From Enterobacteriaceae bacterium RIT693 (GTDB lineage: Bacteria > Pseudomonadota > Gammaproteobacteria > Enterobacterales > Enterobacteriaceae): a stretch of DNA of 64,000 nt. The stretch is taken from the NCBI GenBank assembly GCA_009668225.1, contig WJYK01000008.1, positions 124,001 through 188,000 on the forward strand, read 5' to 3'. The notes under the pieces are model-generated. The model was not told the origin of the DNA. It did no database searches and saw only the letters and a list, made by a program, of their open reading frames with translations. Both the position numbers and the translations under genes were made by a program. Positions 8,264 to 16,872 of this stretch are shown here, in pieces. The first letter of the stretch is position 1, and the number at the start of each line of letters is the position of its first letter.

Positions 8264-9733
8264 TTATTTTTCACGGAATTTCGGGAATTCCATTTCGCTG
8301 TAGCGCACGAAGCGGCTGCCTTTCGTTATCTTGTAGCCGAACCAGATAGCCAGGAATAGCGGAATGCCGATATAGGTTGCCGCTACGCCGCCCCAGTCGA
8401 TGGTGTCGGACAGGAAGGCTTCATAGTTCTGGCCCAGCGTGATGATAAGGCACAGCACAAAGGCGAAGATCGGCCCAATCGGGAAGAAGCCCGAGCGGTA
8501 CGGCAGGTCGTTAATGTCATTCCCCTGCAGCACGTAGCCGCGACGGAAGCGGTAGTGGCTAATTGCTATCCCCAGCCAGGCGATAAAGCCGGTCATCCCG
8601 GAGGTGTTCAGCAGCCACAGGTAAACGGTCTGGTTGCCGAACATGGAGGTCAGGAAGCAGAGCGCAGCGATGACGGTGGTTGCGTACAGCGCGTTACGCG
8701 GCACGCCACCTTTAGACAGCTTCGCGAAGATACGCGGCGCCTTGCCGTCGCAGGCCAGGGTGTAAAGCATACGCGTGGAAGCGTACATCCCGGAGTTACC
8801 CGCCGACAGCACCGCCGTGAGGATAACGGCGTTCATGACCGCCGCCGCAGAGAGCAGGCCCGCGTGCTGGAACACCAGGGTGAACGGGCTGACGCTGATG
8901 TCTTTCACGTCGTTGCGCAGCAGGCTTGGGTCAGTATAAGGAATGATCAGGCTAACAATCAGGATCGCGAACACATAGAACAGCAGGATTCGCCAGAACA
9001 CCTGACGCACGGCGCGAGGGATATTTTTCTCAGGGTCCGCGGACTCACCGGCGGCAATCCCGATAAGCTCGGTGCCCTGGAAAGAAAAGCCTACGATCAT
9101 CGCTACGCCGATCATTGCGGCAAAGCCCCCGGCAAACGGCGCGTCGCCGGTTGTCCAGTTGCTCCAGCCTACCGGCTGTGCCCCTTTGAAAATACCCACG
9201 ATCATCATCACACCCACAATGATGAAGATGATGACGGTGGTCACTTTTATCAGCGAGAACCAGTATTCCGCTTCGCCAAAGCCCTTCACGGAGATCCAGT
9301 TAAGCAGGAACATGATGCCGAGGAACAGCGCACTCCAGATCCAGCCTGGGGTGTCCGGGAACCAGTAATTCATTACTAGCTGCGAGGCGACGAGGTCAAC
9401 GGCGATGGTTACCGCCCAGTTGTACCAATAGTTCCAGCCGAGCGCGAAGCCGAAGCCGTCTTCTACATATTTCTGGCCGTAGGTTGCGAAGGAACCAGAG
9501 ACCGGCATAAACGCCGCCAGCTCGCCCAGGCTGGTCATCAGGAAGTACACCATCAGGCCAATCAGCATATAAGAGAGCAGCGCGCCGCCCGGCCCCGCCT
9601 GAGAAATTGTCGCCCCAGAGGCAACGAAAAGCCCCGTACCGATGGAGCCGCCAATGGCGATCATCGTCAGGTGGCGCGCCTTTAATTCGCGGCGTAAGCC
9701 AGGCGCTTCTGTCGTTTTATCTTGTGAAACCAT
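8264..9733 (-). CDS. lysP: Lysine-specific permease LysP
   Basis: LysP is the proton-coupled lysine importer of the inner membrane (APC superfamily, 12 transmembrane segments); in E. coli it also inhibits the acid-stress sensor CadC when lysine is scarce. The 489 residues equal the E. coli length and are nearly identical along the protein, including the substrate helix-1 motif GGSIGTGLFVASG and GFSFQGTELIGIAAGES. The frame is open upstream to 9826, but ATG 9733 gives the conserved start MVSQDKTTEAPGLRRELKAR. No strong Shine-Dalgarno is seen. In E. coli the gene is activated by ArgP; no ArgP site is identified here. Confidence 0.97.
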   Translation of the reverse strand: MVSQDKTTEAPGLRRELKARHLTMIAIGGSIGTGLFVASGATISQAGPGGALLSYMLIGLMVYFLMTSLGELAAFMPVSGSFATYGQKYVEDGFGFALGWNYWYNWAVTIAVDLVASQLVMNYWFPDTPGWIWSALFLGIMFLLNWISVKGFGEAEYWFSLIKVTTVIIFIIVGVMMIVGIFKGAQPVGWSNWTTGDAPFAGGFAAMIGVAMIVGFSFQGTELIGIAAGESADPEKNIPRAVRQVFWRILLFYVFAILIVSLIIPYTDPSLLRNDVKDISVSPFTLVFQHAGLLSAAAVMNAVILTAVLSAGNSGMYASTRMLYTLACDGKAPRIFAKLSKGGVPRNALYATTVIAALCFLTSMFGNQTVYLWLLNTSGMTGFIAWLGIAISHYRFRRGYVLQGNDINDLPYRSGFFPIGPIFAFVLCLIITLGQNYEAFLSDTIDWGGVAATYIGIPLFLAIWFGYKITKGSRFVRYSEMEFPKFREK

Positions 9734-9882
9734 AGGAAATTGTTGCCTATCCAAAAAATGAGGCAAGATTGTAACAAAACGTCTTTGTTCAGATAGCAGA
9801 AATCCCGGGTTATAAGAGAGCTTCATGATCGCCCGGCAATTATTAGCAAGTCGCTAATCAGGCCGATAAGTTGAGGGGAATT

Positions 9883-9915
9883 AAAAACCGCCGGCGCATT
9901 CAGCCGACCGGCGGT
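9883..9915 (-). terminator. Intrinsic terminator of amino-acid ABC operon
   Basis: Stem ACCGCCGG (9887-9894) with CCGGCGGT (9908-9915), followed on the reverse strand by TTTTTAA. It lies immediately after the ATPase gene of the amino-acid importer. Confidence 0.85.
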
Positions 9916-9921
9916 CAAAGA

Positions 9922-10659
9922 TTAACCGAGCCCGCGTACGGACGAGATAAACTGCTGCAGTTCCTGAGTACGAGGACTGGCAAAAAACGACTTGCTCTCC
10001 CCCTGCTCCCACACTTTGCCCTGATGCATAAACACCACGCGATCGCCGACTTCCCGGGCAAAGTTCATTTCATGAGTCACCAGAATCAGCGTCATGCCTT
10101 CTGCCGCCAGCTGTTCCAGAACTTTAAGCACTTCGCCCACCAGTTCAGGATCGAGCGCCGAGGTAATTTCATCGCACAGCAGCACTTTAGGGTTCATTGC
10201 CAGCGCGCGGGCAATGGCAACGCGCTGCTGCTGGCCGCCGGAAAGATTGGCCGGGTAATAATCCACGCGCTCGCCCAGGCCGACTTTGTTGAGCATCTCC
10301 AGCGCCAGCTCACGGCATTCGGCAGCGCTCTTATTCAGGACCCGTCGCGGCGCCAGCATCACGTTTTCCAGCGCGGTCATATGCGGGAACAGGTTAAAGC
10401 TCTGGAACACCATCCCCACGGAACGGCTGATTTCTCTCGCCTGAGATTCACGGTCGGTGATGGTCATGCCGCCAAGCTTGATGCTGCCGTCCTGGTAACC
10501 TTCAAGCCCGTTCATGCAGCGCAGCAACGTACTTTTACCGGAGCCGCTGCGGCCGATGATCGACACCACTTCGCCCATGTCGATATCAAGGCTGACGCCC
10601 TTCAGCACGTGGTTGTCGCCGTAATATTTTTGTACGTCATTAATGGTGATGAGCGGCAT
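9922..10659 (-). CDS. Polar amino-acid ABC importer, ATPase
   Basis: A 245-residue ATPase of the GlnQ/HisP/ArtP group. Walker [10 protein letters not shown] is at 36-44, the Q-loop is [18 protein letters not shown], the signature is LSGGQQQR, Walker B is [12 protein letters not shown], and the H-loop is LVTHEMNFA. The alternative AVIS-like C-terminal tail QELQQFI is typical. ATG 10659 ([14 protein letters not shown]) lies inside the end of the upstream permease gene, a 20-bp overlap that implies coupled translation. It is the last gene of the operon. E. coli has no transporter at this locus (lysP is next to yeiE), so the four-gene set is an insertion relative to K-12. Confidence 0.94.
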   Translation of the reverse strand: MPLITINDVQKYYGDNHVLKGVSLDIDMGEVVSIIGRSGSGKSTLLRCMNGLEGYQDGSIKLGGMTITDRESQAREISRSVGMVFQSFNLFPHMTALENVMLAPRRVLNKSAAECRELALEMLNKVGLGERVDYYPANLSGGQQQRVAIARALAMNPKVLLCDEITSALDPELVGEVLKVLEQLAAEGMTLILVTHEMNFAREVGDRVVFMHQGKVWEQGESKSFFASPRTQELQQFISSVRGLG

Positions 10660-11296
10660 GGAATTTTTTCTCCAGATAGCGGCTGTAGCGCGACAGCGGA
10701 TAGCAAAGTAAGAAATAGCCGAGCGCCACCAGGGCAAACACTTTAAACGGCTCAAACGTCACGTTATTCAGCATGGTGCCGGCTTTGGTCAGCTCAACAA
10801 AACCAATAATCGAGGCCAGCGCGGTGCCCTTAATCACCTGCACCGAAAACCCGACCGTCGGCGCAACGGCGATGCGCATTGCCTGCGGGGCTATTACCCG
10901 GAACAGCGTCTGCCCGAAGCTCAAACCGAGGCAACGACAGGCTTCCCATTGGCCTTTGGGTAACGCACGAATGCTGCCGTACCAGATATCCAGCAGAAAC
11001 GCGCTGGTAAATAACGTCAGGGCAAGCGTCGCCGCCGTCCAGGCGCTCACGTCAATACCGAACAGCGCGATACCGAAGAAAGCGAGGAACAGCTGCATCA
11101 GCAGCGGCGTGCCCTGAAACAGCGCGACATAAGCGCTAATGAAACGTTTTGGCCACGTCCAGCGGCTGATGCGAAGCAGCAGCAGCGGCAAGGTCACCAG
11201 CGTGCCGCAAAAAAACGCAATCAGCGACAGCAGCACCGTCCAGCGGGCCGCCAGCAGCAGGTTGCGCACGATATCCCAGTCGGTAAACGTCATCAT
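10640..11296 (-). CDS. Polar amino-acid ABC importer, permease 2
   Basis: A 218-residue HisM/GlnP-family inner-membrane permease with about five transmembrane segments. The family signature is seen in ALFQGTPLLMQLFLAFFGI and in the ATPase-contact EAA loop GQWEACRCLGLSFGQTLFRVIAPQ split over residues near 115-138. ATG 11296 overlaps the end of the preceding permease gene (ATGA-type). With permease 1 it would form the heterodimeric channel. Confidence 0.93.
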   Translation of the reverse strand: MMTFTDWDIVRNLLLAARWTVLLSLIAFFCGTLVTLPLLLLRISRWTWPKRFISAYVALFQGTPLLMQLFLAFFGIALFGIDVSAWTAATLALTLFTSAFLLDIWYGSIRALPKGQWEACRCLGLSFGQTLFRVIAPQAMRIAVAPTVGFSVQVIKGTALASIIGFVELTKAGTMLNNVTFEPFKVFALVALGYFLLCYPLSRYSRYLEKKFHAAHHH

Positions 11297-11961
11297 CCGA
11301 CATCACTCCCCAACCATTTTCGCCCTGCTGCCAGCAGCAGCTGACGCATAATTAAAGACAGCACCAGATACATTAAAGTTGTCACCAGATAGACCTCAAA
11401 ACTGAGGAAGGTGCGTGACTGGATGAGGCTGGCGGCAAACGTCAGGTCTTCGCAGGAAACCTGCGACACCACGGAAGACCCCAGCATCACGATAATGCAC
11501 TGGCTGACCAGCGACGGATAAATGCGCTTCAGGGAAGGCGGCAGCACCACGCGTAAAAACGTCTGGCTACGCGTCAAGCCCAGCACGCGGGCGGCTTCCC
11601 ACTGCCCTTTCGGCGTCACCTGAATGCCCGCCCGGATAATTTCGGTGCTGTAAGCCCCGAGGTTAATCAACATCGCGATAAGCGCCGCTTCCCCGGCGTT
11701 GAGCTTTAGCCCCAGCGCCGGTAGTCCGAAAACAATAAAGAACAGCTGCACCACAAACGGCGTGTTGCGGATTAGCTCCACGTAACCGCCCCATACCAGG
11801 CTCAGCAGCCCCGGTTTGCCGCTGCGAATGGCCGCCCCGGTAATGCCGATGGCAACGCCACCGACCGTCGCCATAAAAGTGAGTCCCAGCGTCACCCACA
11901 GGCCGGAGAGTAGCTCCGGCCAGTAAGGCAGCAGACCGGCAAAATCAAGTTGCGTGGTCAT
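11293..11961 (-). CDS. Polar amino-acid ABC importer, permease 1
   Basis: A 222-residue HisQ/GltJ-family permease. It contains ELIRNTPFVVQLFFIVFGL and the EAA loop GQWEAARVLGLTRSQTFLRV. It begins 10 bp after the binding-protein gene and overlaps the second permease by 4 bp. Two similar but non-identical permeases are the usual arrangement for His/Gln/Glu-type importers. Confidence 0.93.
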   Translation of the reverse strand: MTTQLDFAGLLPYWPELLSGLWVTLGLTFMATVGGVAIGITGAAIRSGKPGLLSLVWGGYVELIRNTPFVVQLFFIVFGLPALGLKLNAGEAALIAMLINLGAYSTEIIRAGIQVTPKGQWEAARVLGLTRSQTFLRVVLPPSLKRIYPSLVSQCIIVMLGSSVVSQVSCEDLTFAASLIQSRTFLSFEVYLVTTLMYLVLSLIMRQLLLAAGRKWLGSDVG

Positions 11962-11971
11962 CCCCCGCTCC

Positions 11972-12763
11972 TCAGGCGCCGAGGTTGGCAGGCAGCGGCG
12001 CCTGCATCCATTTCTGCGACAGGGTATTCAGGGTGTTGTCCTTCAGCGCGTCGCCAATCAGCTCATCTACCTTCGCTTTCAGCGCAGGTTCGTTCTTTTT
12101 CAGCCCAATATAGCAAGGCGAGTCTTTCAGCATAAATTTACTGACCGGCGCTTTGGTGGGTGTCTGGCGGGCAATCGCCGCCACGACCAGGTTGCCGGTG
12201 GCGATGTACTGCACCTGGCCGGAGAGATAAGCGGAGATTGTGGTGTTGTTATCTTCGTAGCGCTTCACGTCGGCGTCTTTCGGTGCCAGGTCGGTTAATA
12301 CCATGTCCTCCACAGCACCGCGAGTCACGCCAATGGTTTTGCCGCTAAGCGCTTTAGCATCGGCTACGGTAGCATCTTTAGGGCCAAATACGCCGAGGAA
12401 GAACGGGGCATAGGCGCGGCTAAAATCGATGACCTTTTCACGTTCCGCGTTCTTGCCGAGGCTTGAAATCACCAGGTCAACCTTGTCCGTTTGCAGGTAC
12501 GGGACACGGTTCGCGCTGGTCACCGGCACCAGCTGCAGTTTGACTTTCAGCCCTTTCGCCAGGTAGGCCGCCATATCGATGTCATAGCCCTGCGGTTTCA
12601 GGTCAGCATTGACTGAGCCAAAAGGCGGGAAATCCTGCGGAACCGCCACGCGCAGCACGCCGCGCTTTTCAATATCCTGCAGCTGGTCGGCCATTACCGC
12701 CCCCGCCTGAGCCAGCAGAACCGTCGCGCCAACTAAAGAGAACAACCATTTTTTCATCGTCAT
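11972..12763 (-). CDS. Periplasmic amino-acid-binding protein of ABC importer
   Basis: A 263-residue family-3 solute-binding protein. The signal peptide ends near AGAVMA (residue 25). The mature domain carries RGVLRVAVPQDFPPFGSVN, GYDIDMAAYLAKGL and DLVISSLGKNAEREKVIDFS, the fingerprint of polar amino-acid binders (GlnH, ArtJ, GltI type). The conserved Arg and Asp contacts to an amino acid's alpha groups are in place, but side-chain specificity cannot be read reliably. ATG 12763 follows GAGG at six bases. First gene of the importer operon; the 177 bp to yeiE must contain its promoter. Confidence 0.93.
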   Translation of the reverse strand: MTMKKWLFSLVGATVLLAQAGAVMADQLQDIEKRGVLRVAVPQDFPPFGSVNADLKPQGYDIDMAAYLAKGLKVKLQLVPVTSANRVPYLQTDKVDLVISSLGKNAEREKVIDFSRAYAPFFLGVFGPKDATVADAKALSGKTIGVTRGAVEDMVLTDLAPKDADVKRYEDNNTTISAYLSGQVQYIATGNLVVAAIARQTPTKAPVSKFMLKDSPCYIGLKKNEPALKAKVDELIGDALKDNTLNTLSQKWMQAPLPANLGA

Positions 12764-12940
12764 GTGCAGCCTCGTCGCCTGATTGAAACAAAAGATTCTT
12801 TGAATTCAAATCTGCAACTAATGTGCCAACGAAGCTGAATCGCCAAGATTGTTGCTACATCACGGTGAAAGGAGGTTATCGGGGGGAAAGCTGCCTCGCA
12901 GTTACACCCCAATCGGGTGCAGCTGCAAGATCTTGGTGCA

Positions 12941-13807
12941 TTATGCTTCGCAGTAGCGCAGGAAACGAAGCAGCGCGTTAGAGATGTGCTTCTGGCGGTG
13001 GTGGATACGGTACAGCGTGCGCACCAGGCGAGGGAGCGGGACGACAACCTCCACCAACGAGCCGCTTTCCAGCTGTTCCGCAATGACGCGGCGGGACAGG
13101 CAGCTGATGCCCAGCCCGTGGCGCACCGCATGCTTGATCGCCTCCGAATTGCCCAGCTCCATGCCCAGCTGAAACTTCGGCAAGTGCGAAAGCAATAAAT
13201 AGTCGACAATCTCACGGGTGCCTGAGCCACGCTCACGCAGGATCCACGGCTGTTTTGCCAGGTTTTCAAGCGTGACCGGTTGATGTACCAGCGGGTTTCC
13301 CGGCGAAGCAAAGATCACCAGCTCATCTTCGAGCCACGGTTCAGTCACCAGCTCTGCCATGTGGCAGGGCCCTTCAATCAGCCCGATATCGACGCGGAAA
13401 TCCGCCACCGCGTTAATCACGTCCTGACTGTTGCCGACGCTAAGCTCGAGAGGCAGCTTCGGAAAGTCGCGCCGGTAGCGGGCAATCATCTCCGGCAGAA
13501 TGTAGTTGCCAATGGTGCTGCTGGCATAAACACGGATCGCGCCGTTATCCTCGCGAAACAGCTGTTCTATTTCACCCGCCTGCTCCAGCAGCCCCACCAC
13601 ACGCGGATAGAGCAGCCTGCCGTGCTCGTTGACCACCAGCCGCTTCCCGACCCTGTCGAAAAGCTGAACCCCAAGCTGCCCTTCCAGGTCGGCCAGGGCG
13701 GCGCTTACCGCCGACTGGGACAGAGACAGCATCTGGGATGCCTGGGTGGTCGAGCCGCTTTTAAGGACTTCAGCAAACACTTCAAGTTGCCGCAGCGTGA
13801 TATGCAT
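12941..13807 (-). CDS. yeiE: LysR-family regulator YeiE
   Basis: YeiE is a DNA-binding LysR regulator; in related enterobacteria it has been tied to sulfite tolerance and control of the divergent yeiH. The 288 residues closely match E. coli YeiE (293). The winged helix-turn-helix occupies about residues 2-60 ([20 protein letters not shown]), followed by the substrate-binding effector domain with [12 protein letters not shown] and [14 protein letters not shown] 13807 gives the conserved [18 protein letters not shown]; the frame continues 13 codons upstream but without conservation. Divergent orientation to yeiH is the classic LysR-target layout. Confidence 0.95.
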   Translation of the reverse strand: MHITLRQLEVFAEVLKSGSTTQASQMLSLSQSAVSAALADLEGQLGVQLFDRVGKRLVVNEHGRLLYPRVVGLLEQAGEIEQLFREDNGAIRVYASSTIGNYILPEMIARYRRDFPKLPLELSVGNSQDVINAVADFRVDIGLIEGPCHMAELVTEPWLEDELVIFASPGNPLVHQPVTLENLAKQPWILRERGSGTREIVDYLLLSHLPKFQLGMELGNSEAIKHAVRHGLGISCLSRRVIAEQLESGSLVEVVVPLPRLVRTLYRIHHRQKHISNALLRFLRYCEA

Positions 13808-13932
13808 AAGGGGGCTTTCCTGTGGTGGCAGCGCGTTGCTTACCACTTATAAAGATTAATTATAAATATATAATCAATTTTATTTTTATGCCAGCGAGGC
13901 GTAGCCTTTTTGCCATGACAAAGGAGAAGGTT
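13808..13932. promoter_or_regulatory. yeiE / yeiH divergent promoter region
   Basis: An AT-rich 125-bp gap containing TATAAATATATAATCAATTTT near 13860 (written here without its outer bases) that can supply -10 elements, and AAGGAGAAGG just before yeiH. An autoregulatory YeiE site is expected here by LysR convention but no T-N11-A motif was assigned. Confidence 0.5.
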
Positions 13933-14982
13933 ATGACTGCACTCACAGTACAAGCTCACCGCCACACGCTGTGGCACTTTTTACCGGGGCTGGCGCTTTC
14001 CGCCGCCATTACCGGACTGGCGTTATGGCTCGGCAATATCCCTGCGGTGGCCGGCGTCGGTCTTAGCGCCCTGACGCTTGCCATCCTTTGCGGCATGATT
14101 GTCGGCAACACCGTTTACCCAAAAATCTGGCAGCAGTGCGACGGCGGCGTGCTGTTCGCCAAGCAGCATCTGCTGCGCCTCGGCATTATTCTTTATGGCT
14201 TCCGCCTGACGTTTTCGCAAATTGCCGACGTCGGCGTAAGTGGCCTGCTGATTGACGTGCTGACGCTGTGCAGCACCTTCGCCCTCGCCTGCTGGCTCGG
14301 CCAAAAAGTCTTCGGTCTGGATAAACAAACCAGCTGGCTGATTGGCGCGGGCAGCAGCATTTGCGGCGCGGCGGCGGTGCTTGCCACAGAGCCCGTGGTC
14401 AAGGCCGAGGCCAGCAAAGTCACCGTGGCGGTGGCAACCGTGGTTATCTTCGGGACGCTCGCTATCTTTGTCTACCCGATGATTTACCCGTTCGTCACCC
14501 ACTGGTTTACGCCGGAAACCTTCGGGATCTACACCGGGTCGACGATGCATGAGGTCGCTCAGGTGGTGGCTGCAGGCCATGCGATTAGCCCGGAAACCGA
14601 GAACGCAGCGGTCATTGCCAAGATGCTGCGCGTGATGATGCTTGCGCCGTTCCTGATTTTCCTTGCCGCCCGCGTTAAGTCTCTGGCGCCGGCTGGCAGC
14701 GCGCAGACGCGCAAAATCACTATCCCATGGTTTGCGATACTGTTTATCGTGGTGGCGATTTTCAACTCCTTCCACTTCTTGCCGCAGGCCGTGGTTAATT
14801 TGCTGGTAACGCTGGATACCGTCCTGCTGGCGGTGGCGATGGCCGCGCTCGGCCTGACAACCCACGTCAGCGCGCTGAAAAAGGCCGGCGTGCGCCCTCT
14901 GTTGATGGCGCTGGTGCTGTTCATCTGGCTGATTGTCGGTGGCGCGGGCATTAACCTGGCGATTCACCACCTGATCGCATAA
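13933..14982 (+). CDS. yeiH: YeiH, putative sulfate/sulfite exporter-family membrane protein
   Basis: A 349-residue UPF0324/YeiH-family inner-membrane protein, same length as the E. coli protein, with about 10 hydrophobic segments. Family sequences include LRLGIILYGFRLTFSQIADV, GAGSSICGAAAVLATEPVV and STMHEVAQVVAAGHAIS. Anion export (sulfite or sulfate) is proposed for the family but not proven. ATG 13933 follows AAGGAGAAGG and gives MTALTVQAHRHTLWHFLPGL, aligned to E. coli; the longer open frame to 13822 lacks conservation. Likely a YeiE target. Confidence 0.93.
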   Translation: MTALTVQAHRHTLWHFLPGLALSAAITGLALWLGNIPAVAGVGLSALTLAILCGMIVGNTVYPKIWQQCDGGVLFAKQHLLRLGIILYGFRLTFSQIADVGVSGLLIDVLTLCSTFALACWLGQKVFGLDKQTSWLIGAGSSICGAAAVLATEPVVKAEASKVTVAVATVVIFGTLAIFVYPMIYPFVTHWFTPETFGIYTGSTMHEVAQVVAAGHAISPETENAAVIAKMLRVMMLAPFLIFLAARVKSLAPAGSAQTRKITIPWFAILFIVVAIFNSFHFLPQAVVNLLVTLDTVLLAVAMAALGLTTHVSALKKAGVRPLLMALVLFIWLIVGGAGINLAIHHLIA

Positions 14983-15006
14983 TTCAATACGGAAAAAAGC
15001 CTCCTG

Positions 15007-15039
15007 ACCCGCTATCATGACGGATTACCGATAGCGGGT
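15007..15039. other. Inverted repeat between yeiH and nfo
   Basis: Perfect 10-bp arms ACCCGCTATC (15007-15016) and GATAGCGGGT (15030-15039) with a 13-base loop. No T-run follows on the forward strand, so it is more likely a leader structure of nfo or a weak terminator than a normal intrinsic terminator. Confidence 0.6.
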
Positions 15040-15068
15040 TCTGCCCGTCAAGAAACAGGAGAAGACAG

Positions 15069-15926
15069 ATGAAGTTTATTGGAGCGCACGTTAGCGCCTC
15101 GGGCGGCCTGGAAAACGCCGCCATCCGCGCCCACGAACTGGAAGCCACCGCTTTTGCCCTGTTCACCAAGAATCAACGCCAGTGGCGCGCCGCGCCGCTG
15201 ACCAGCGAAATTATCGACAGCTTTAAAAGCGCCTGCGAAAAATATCACTACGGTCCGGGCCAAATTCTCCCTCACGACAGCTACCTGATTAACCTCGGCC
15301 ATCCGGTTGAAGAGGCGCTGGAAAAATCCCGCGAGGCGTTTATCGACGAAATGGTTCGCTGCCAGGACCTGGGGCTGACGCTGCTGAATTTTCACCCCGG
15401 CAGCCACCTGAAGCAAATTCCGGAAGAGGAATGCCTGAAGCGCATCGCCGAATCGATTAATATTGCGCTGGAAAAGTCCGAGGGCGTAACCGCGGTTATC
15501 GAAAACACCGCAGGCCAGGGCAGCAACCTCGGCTTCCGCTTTGAGCATCTCGCGGCCATCATTGACGGCGTGGAAGACAAGTCCCGCGTTGGCGTCTGCA
15601 TTGATACCTGCCACGCTTTTGCCGCCGGTTACGATCTGCGTACCGAAGAAGACTGTGAAAATACCTTTAGCGAGTTCGAACGCATTGTCGGCTTTAAGTA
15701 CCTTCGCGGTATGCACCTTAACGATGCGAAAAGTGAATTTGGCAGCCGCGTTGACCGTCATAACAGCCTGGGCCTCGGCAACATCGGCCACACGCCGTTC
15801 AGCTGGATCATGCGCGATGCACGTTTCGACGGCATCCCGTTAATTCTGGAAACCACTAATCCGGATATCTGGGCGGAAGAAATAGCCTGGCTTAAGGCGC
15901 AGCAGCACGAAGAAGCTACAGCTTAG
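15069..15926 (+). CDS. nfo: Endonuclease IV
   Basis: Nfo is a zinc-dependent AP endonuclease that cuts 5' to abasic sites and removes 3'-blocking groups during base-excision repair; in E. coli it is induced by SoxRS. The 285 residues match E. coli Nfo in length and sequence. Metal-binding residues are visible, for example His69 in LPHDSYL, His in NFHPGSHL, Glu in VIENTAGQG, Asp and His in [11 protein letters not shown], His in MHLNDAK and Asp-x-His in DRHNSLG. ATG 15069 follows AGGAGAAGA. No SoxS box was assigned. Confidence 0.98.
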   Translation: MKFIGAHVSASGGLENAAIRAHELEATAFALFTKNQRQWRAAPLTSEIIDSFKSACEKYHYGPGQILPHDSYLINLGHPVEEALEKSREAFIDEMVRCQDLGLTLLNFHPGSHLKQIPEEECLKRIAESINIALEKSEGVTAVIENTAGQGSNLGFRFEHLAAIIDGVEDKSRVGVCIDTCHAFAAGYDLRTEEDCENTFSEFERIVGFKYLRGMHLNDAKSEFGSRVDRHNSLGLGNIGHTPFSWIMRDARFDGIPLILETTNPDIWAEEIAWLKAQQHEEATA

Positions 15927-15953
15927 TTCTTAAGCGAATTGCGCCTGGATCTT

Positions 15954-15985
15954 AGCTGGCAGCAACGCTCAGCGTGCTGCCAGCT
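15954..15985. other. Inverted repeat between convergent nfo and antitoxin genes
   Basis: AGCTGGCAGCA (15954-15964) and TGCTGCCAGCT (15975-15985) form a perfect 11-bp stem across the antitoxin stop codon. There is no T-run on either strand, so any role in ending the convergent transcripts is uncertain. Confidence 0.6.
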
Positions 15986-16253
15986 CATAATAGAATGCCG
16001 GGTTGGCCTGAATCGTCGCCAGCACTTTTGCGGCAAGGCCCGTAGGGTTCCGGCGCTTTAATTCCCAACTTTTGATGGTGTCAACGCTGGTGCCTAAAGC
16101 CTTTGCCATTTCACTTTGTGAAACATTCAACTGCTCTCTGATCGCCCGGACATCCGCCACGTCATAGCGAACCACCTTTGCAGGGGCCTTCGCGCCATTT
16201 TTAATCTCCACCGCCTCTTCAAGCGAAGATTTAAGGTCATTAAAAAAACTCAT
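15969..16253 (-). CDS. XRE-family antitoxin (NadS-like)
   Basis: A 94-residue protein with a Cro/CI helix-turn-helix at about residues 35-60 (VSQSEMAKALGTSVDTIKSW) and the C-terminal pattern RRNPTGLAAKVLATIQANP seen in NadS/HigA-like antitoxins. It starts 3 bp after the toxin gene ends, giving a toxin-first operon as in higBA. It should neutralise the toxin and repress the operon through the GTAC-N3-GTAC operators upstream. The E. coli K-12 locus instead carries yeiI, nupX and other genes, so this pair is accessory. Confidence 0.85.
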   Translation of the reverse strand: MSFFNDLKSSLEEAVEIKNGAKAPAKVVRYDVADVRAIREQLNVSQSEMAKALGTSVDTIKSWELKRRNPTGLAAKVLATIQANPAFYYELAAR

Positions 16254-16256
16254 GCT

Positions 16257-16586
16257 CTATTTACCTTTCAATAATTTAGTCAATTTCCTGAGTTCAGTTT
16301 TTTCCGCGGCCGTCAGGTCTTCTTTTATATTCTTCGGCCAGGCCATAATCAGCCAAATCACCTCCGCCGTTGCCAAAAAATAAACACCCCTTGCGCCTCC
16401 GCTTTTCCCCCTGACGCCGGTTGCCATCCTGATCTTCCGTAATCCTCCGGTTTTCTGTATCAGGTCGCCTTTCTCCGGCGATCCGATTAACTCCTTTTGT
16501 AGCGCGCTAAGTTCGTCATCCGTCGCGAGCAGTTTAATCTGGCGAGTAAATAACGTCGTCTCAATAAAAGTAATAGCGTGAGTCAT
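16257..16586 (-). CDS. RelE/HigB-like toxin
   Basis: A 109-residue protein of the RelE-like toxin family annotated next to NadS-type antitoxins: FIETTLFTRQIKLLATDDEL, then GSPEKGDLIQKTGGLRKIRM, then GKSGGARGVYFLATAEVIWL. The basic segment RKIRMATGVRGKSGGARG suggests RNA contact, and the family members that have been tested are mRNA interferases. ATG 16586 is chosen; the frame extends 24 codons upstream but that stretch overlaps the operator/promoter. Base composition of the pair is more AT-rich than the flanking nfo and fruA. Confidence 0.83.
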   Translation of the reverse strand: MTHAITFIETTLFTRQIKLLATDDELSALQKELIGSPEKGDLIQKTGGLRKIRMATGVRGKSGGARGVYFLATAEVIWLIMAWPKNIKEDLTAAEKTELRKLTKLLKGK

Positions 16587-16605
16587 CGTGCCCCCGTCCT
16601 TGAGG

Positions 16606-16635
16606 GTACTAAGTACACCATTGAGTACATAGTAC
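16606..16635 (-). promoter_or_regulatory. Tandem operator of the toxin-antitoxin operon
   Basis: GTACTAAGTAC (16606-16616) and GTACATAGTAC (16625-16635) are two GTAC-N3-GTAC sites with centres 19 bp apart, about two helical turns. On the reverse strand TACTAT within the distal site is a candidate -10, with TTGGCC 18 bp upstream as a -35, so binding by the XRE antitoxin would cover the promoter. Confidence 0.7.
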
Positions 16636-16658
16636 ACCCATCTTGTTTGCCTGGCCAA

Positions 16659-16832
16659 AATATTCGTTTTTACCCGGCAGGAGACAAGGTTGAAATATCA
16701 GGATTGTGCAAAGGGCTTAGTAAAGGGCTGTAACGAGTTGGAGGGTTTTCATGTATGCGGGAGAGATCCCGAAAGAGCATGCTGAGAGGTATTTAAGGGA
16801 TTGCAGGGAATAAAAAATGAAGGCAGAAGAGA
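16659..16832. other. Gap between toxin promoter and fruA terminator
   Basis: A non-coding stretch. It ends in AAGGCAG (16820-16826), a third partial copy of the fru terminator arm. Nothing else recognisable. Confidence 0.4.
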
Positions 16833-16863
16833 AACGTCTGCCTTTAACAGGAAGGCAGACGTT
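16833..16863 (-). terminator. Terminator of fruBKA
   Basis: Perfect 12-bp stem AACGTCTGCCTT (16833-16844) and AAGGCAGACGTT (16852-16863) with a 7-base loop, 10 bp after the fruA stop. The reverse strand continues TTCTCTTC and a T6 run 15 bases on. Confidence 0.85.
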
Positions 16864-16872
16864 GAGGAGGGA

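Noticed and set aside
8555..9379. A 274-codon open frame antisense to lysP
   Set aside because: Rich in His, Arg and Gln as expected for an antisense shadow of a membrane protein; no start signal.
14023..15018. A 331-codon open frame antisense to yeiH
   Set aside because: Composition is that of the reverse frame of a GC-rich membrane protein gene, and yeiH is conserved over the same bases.
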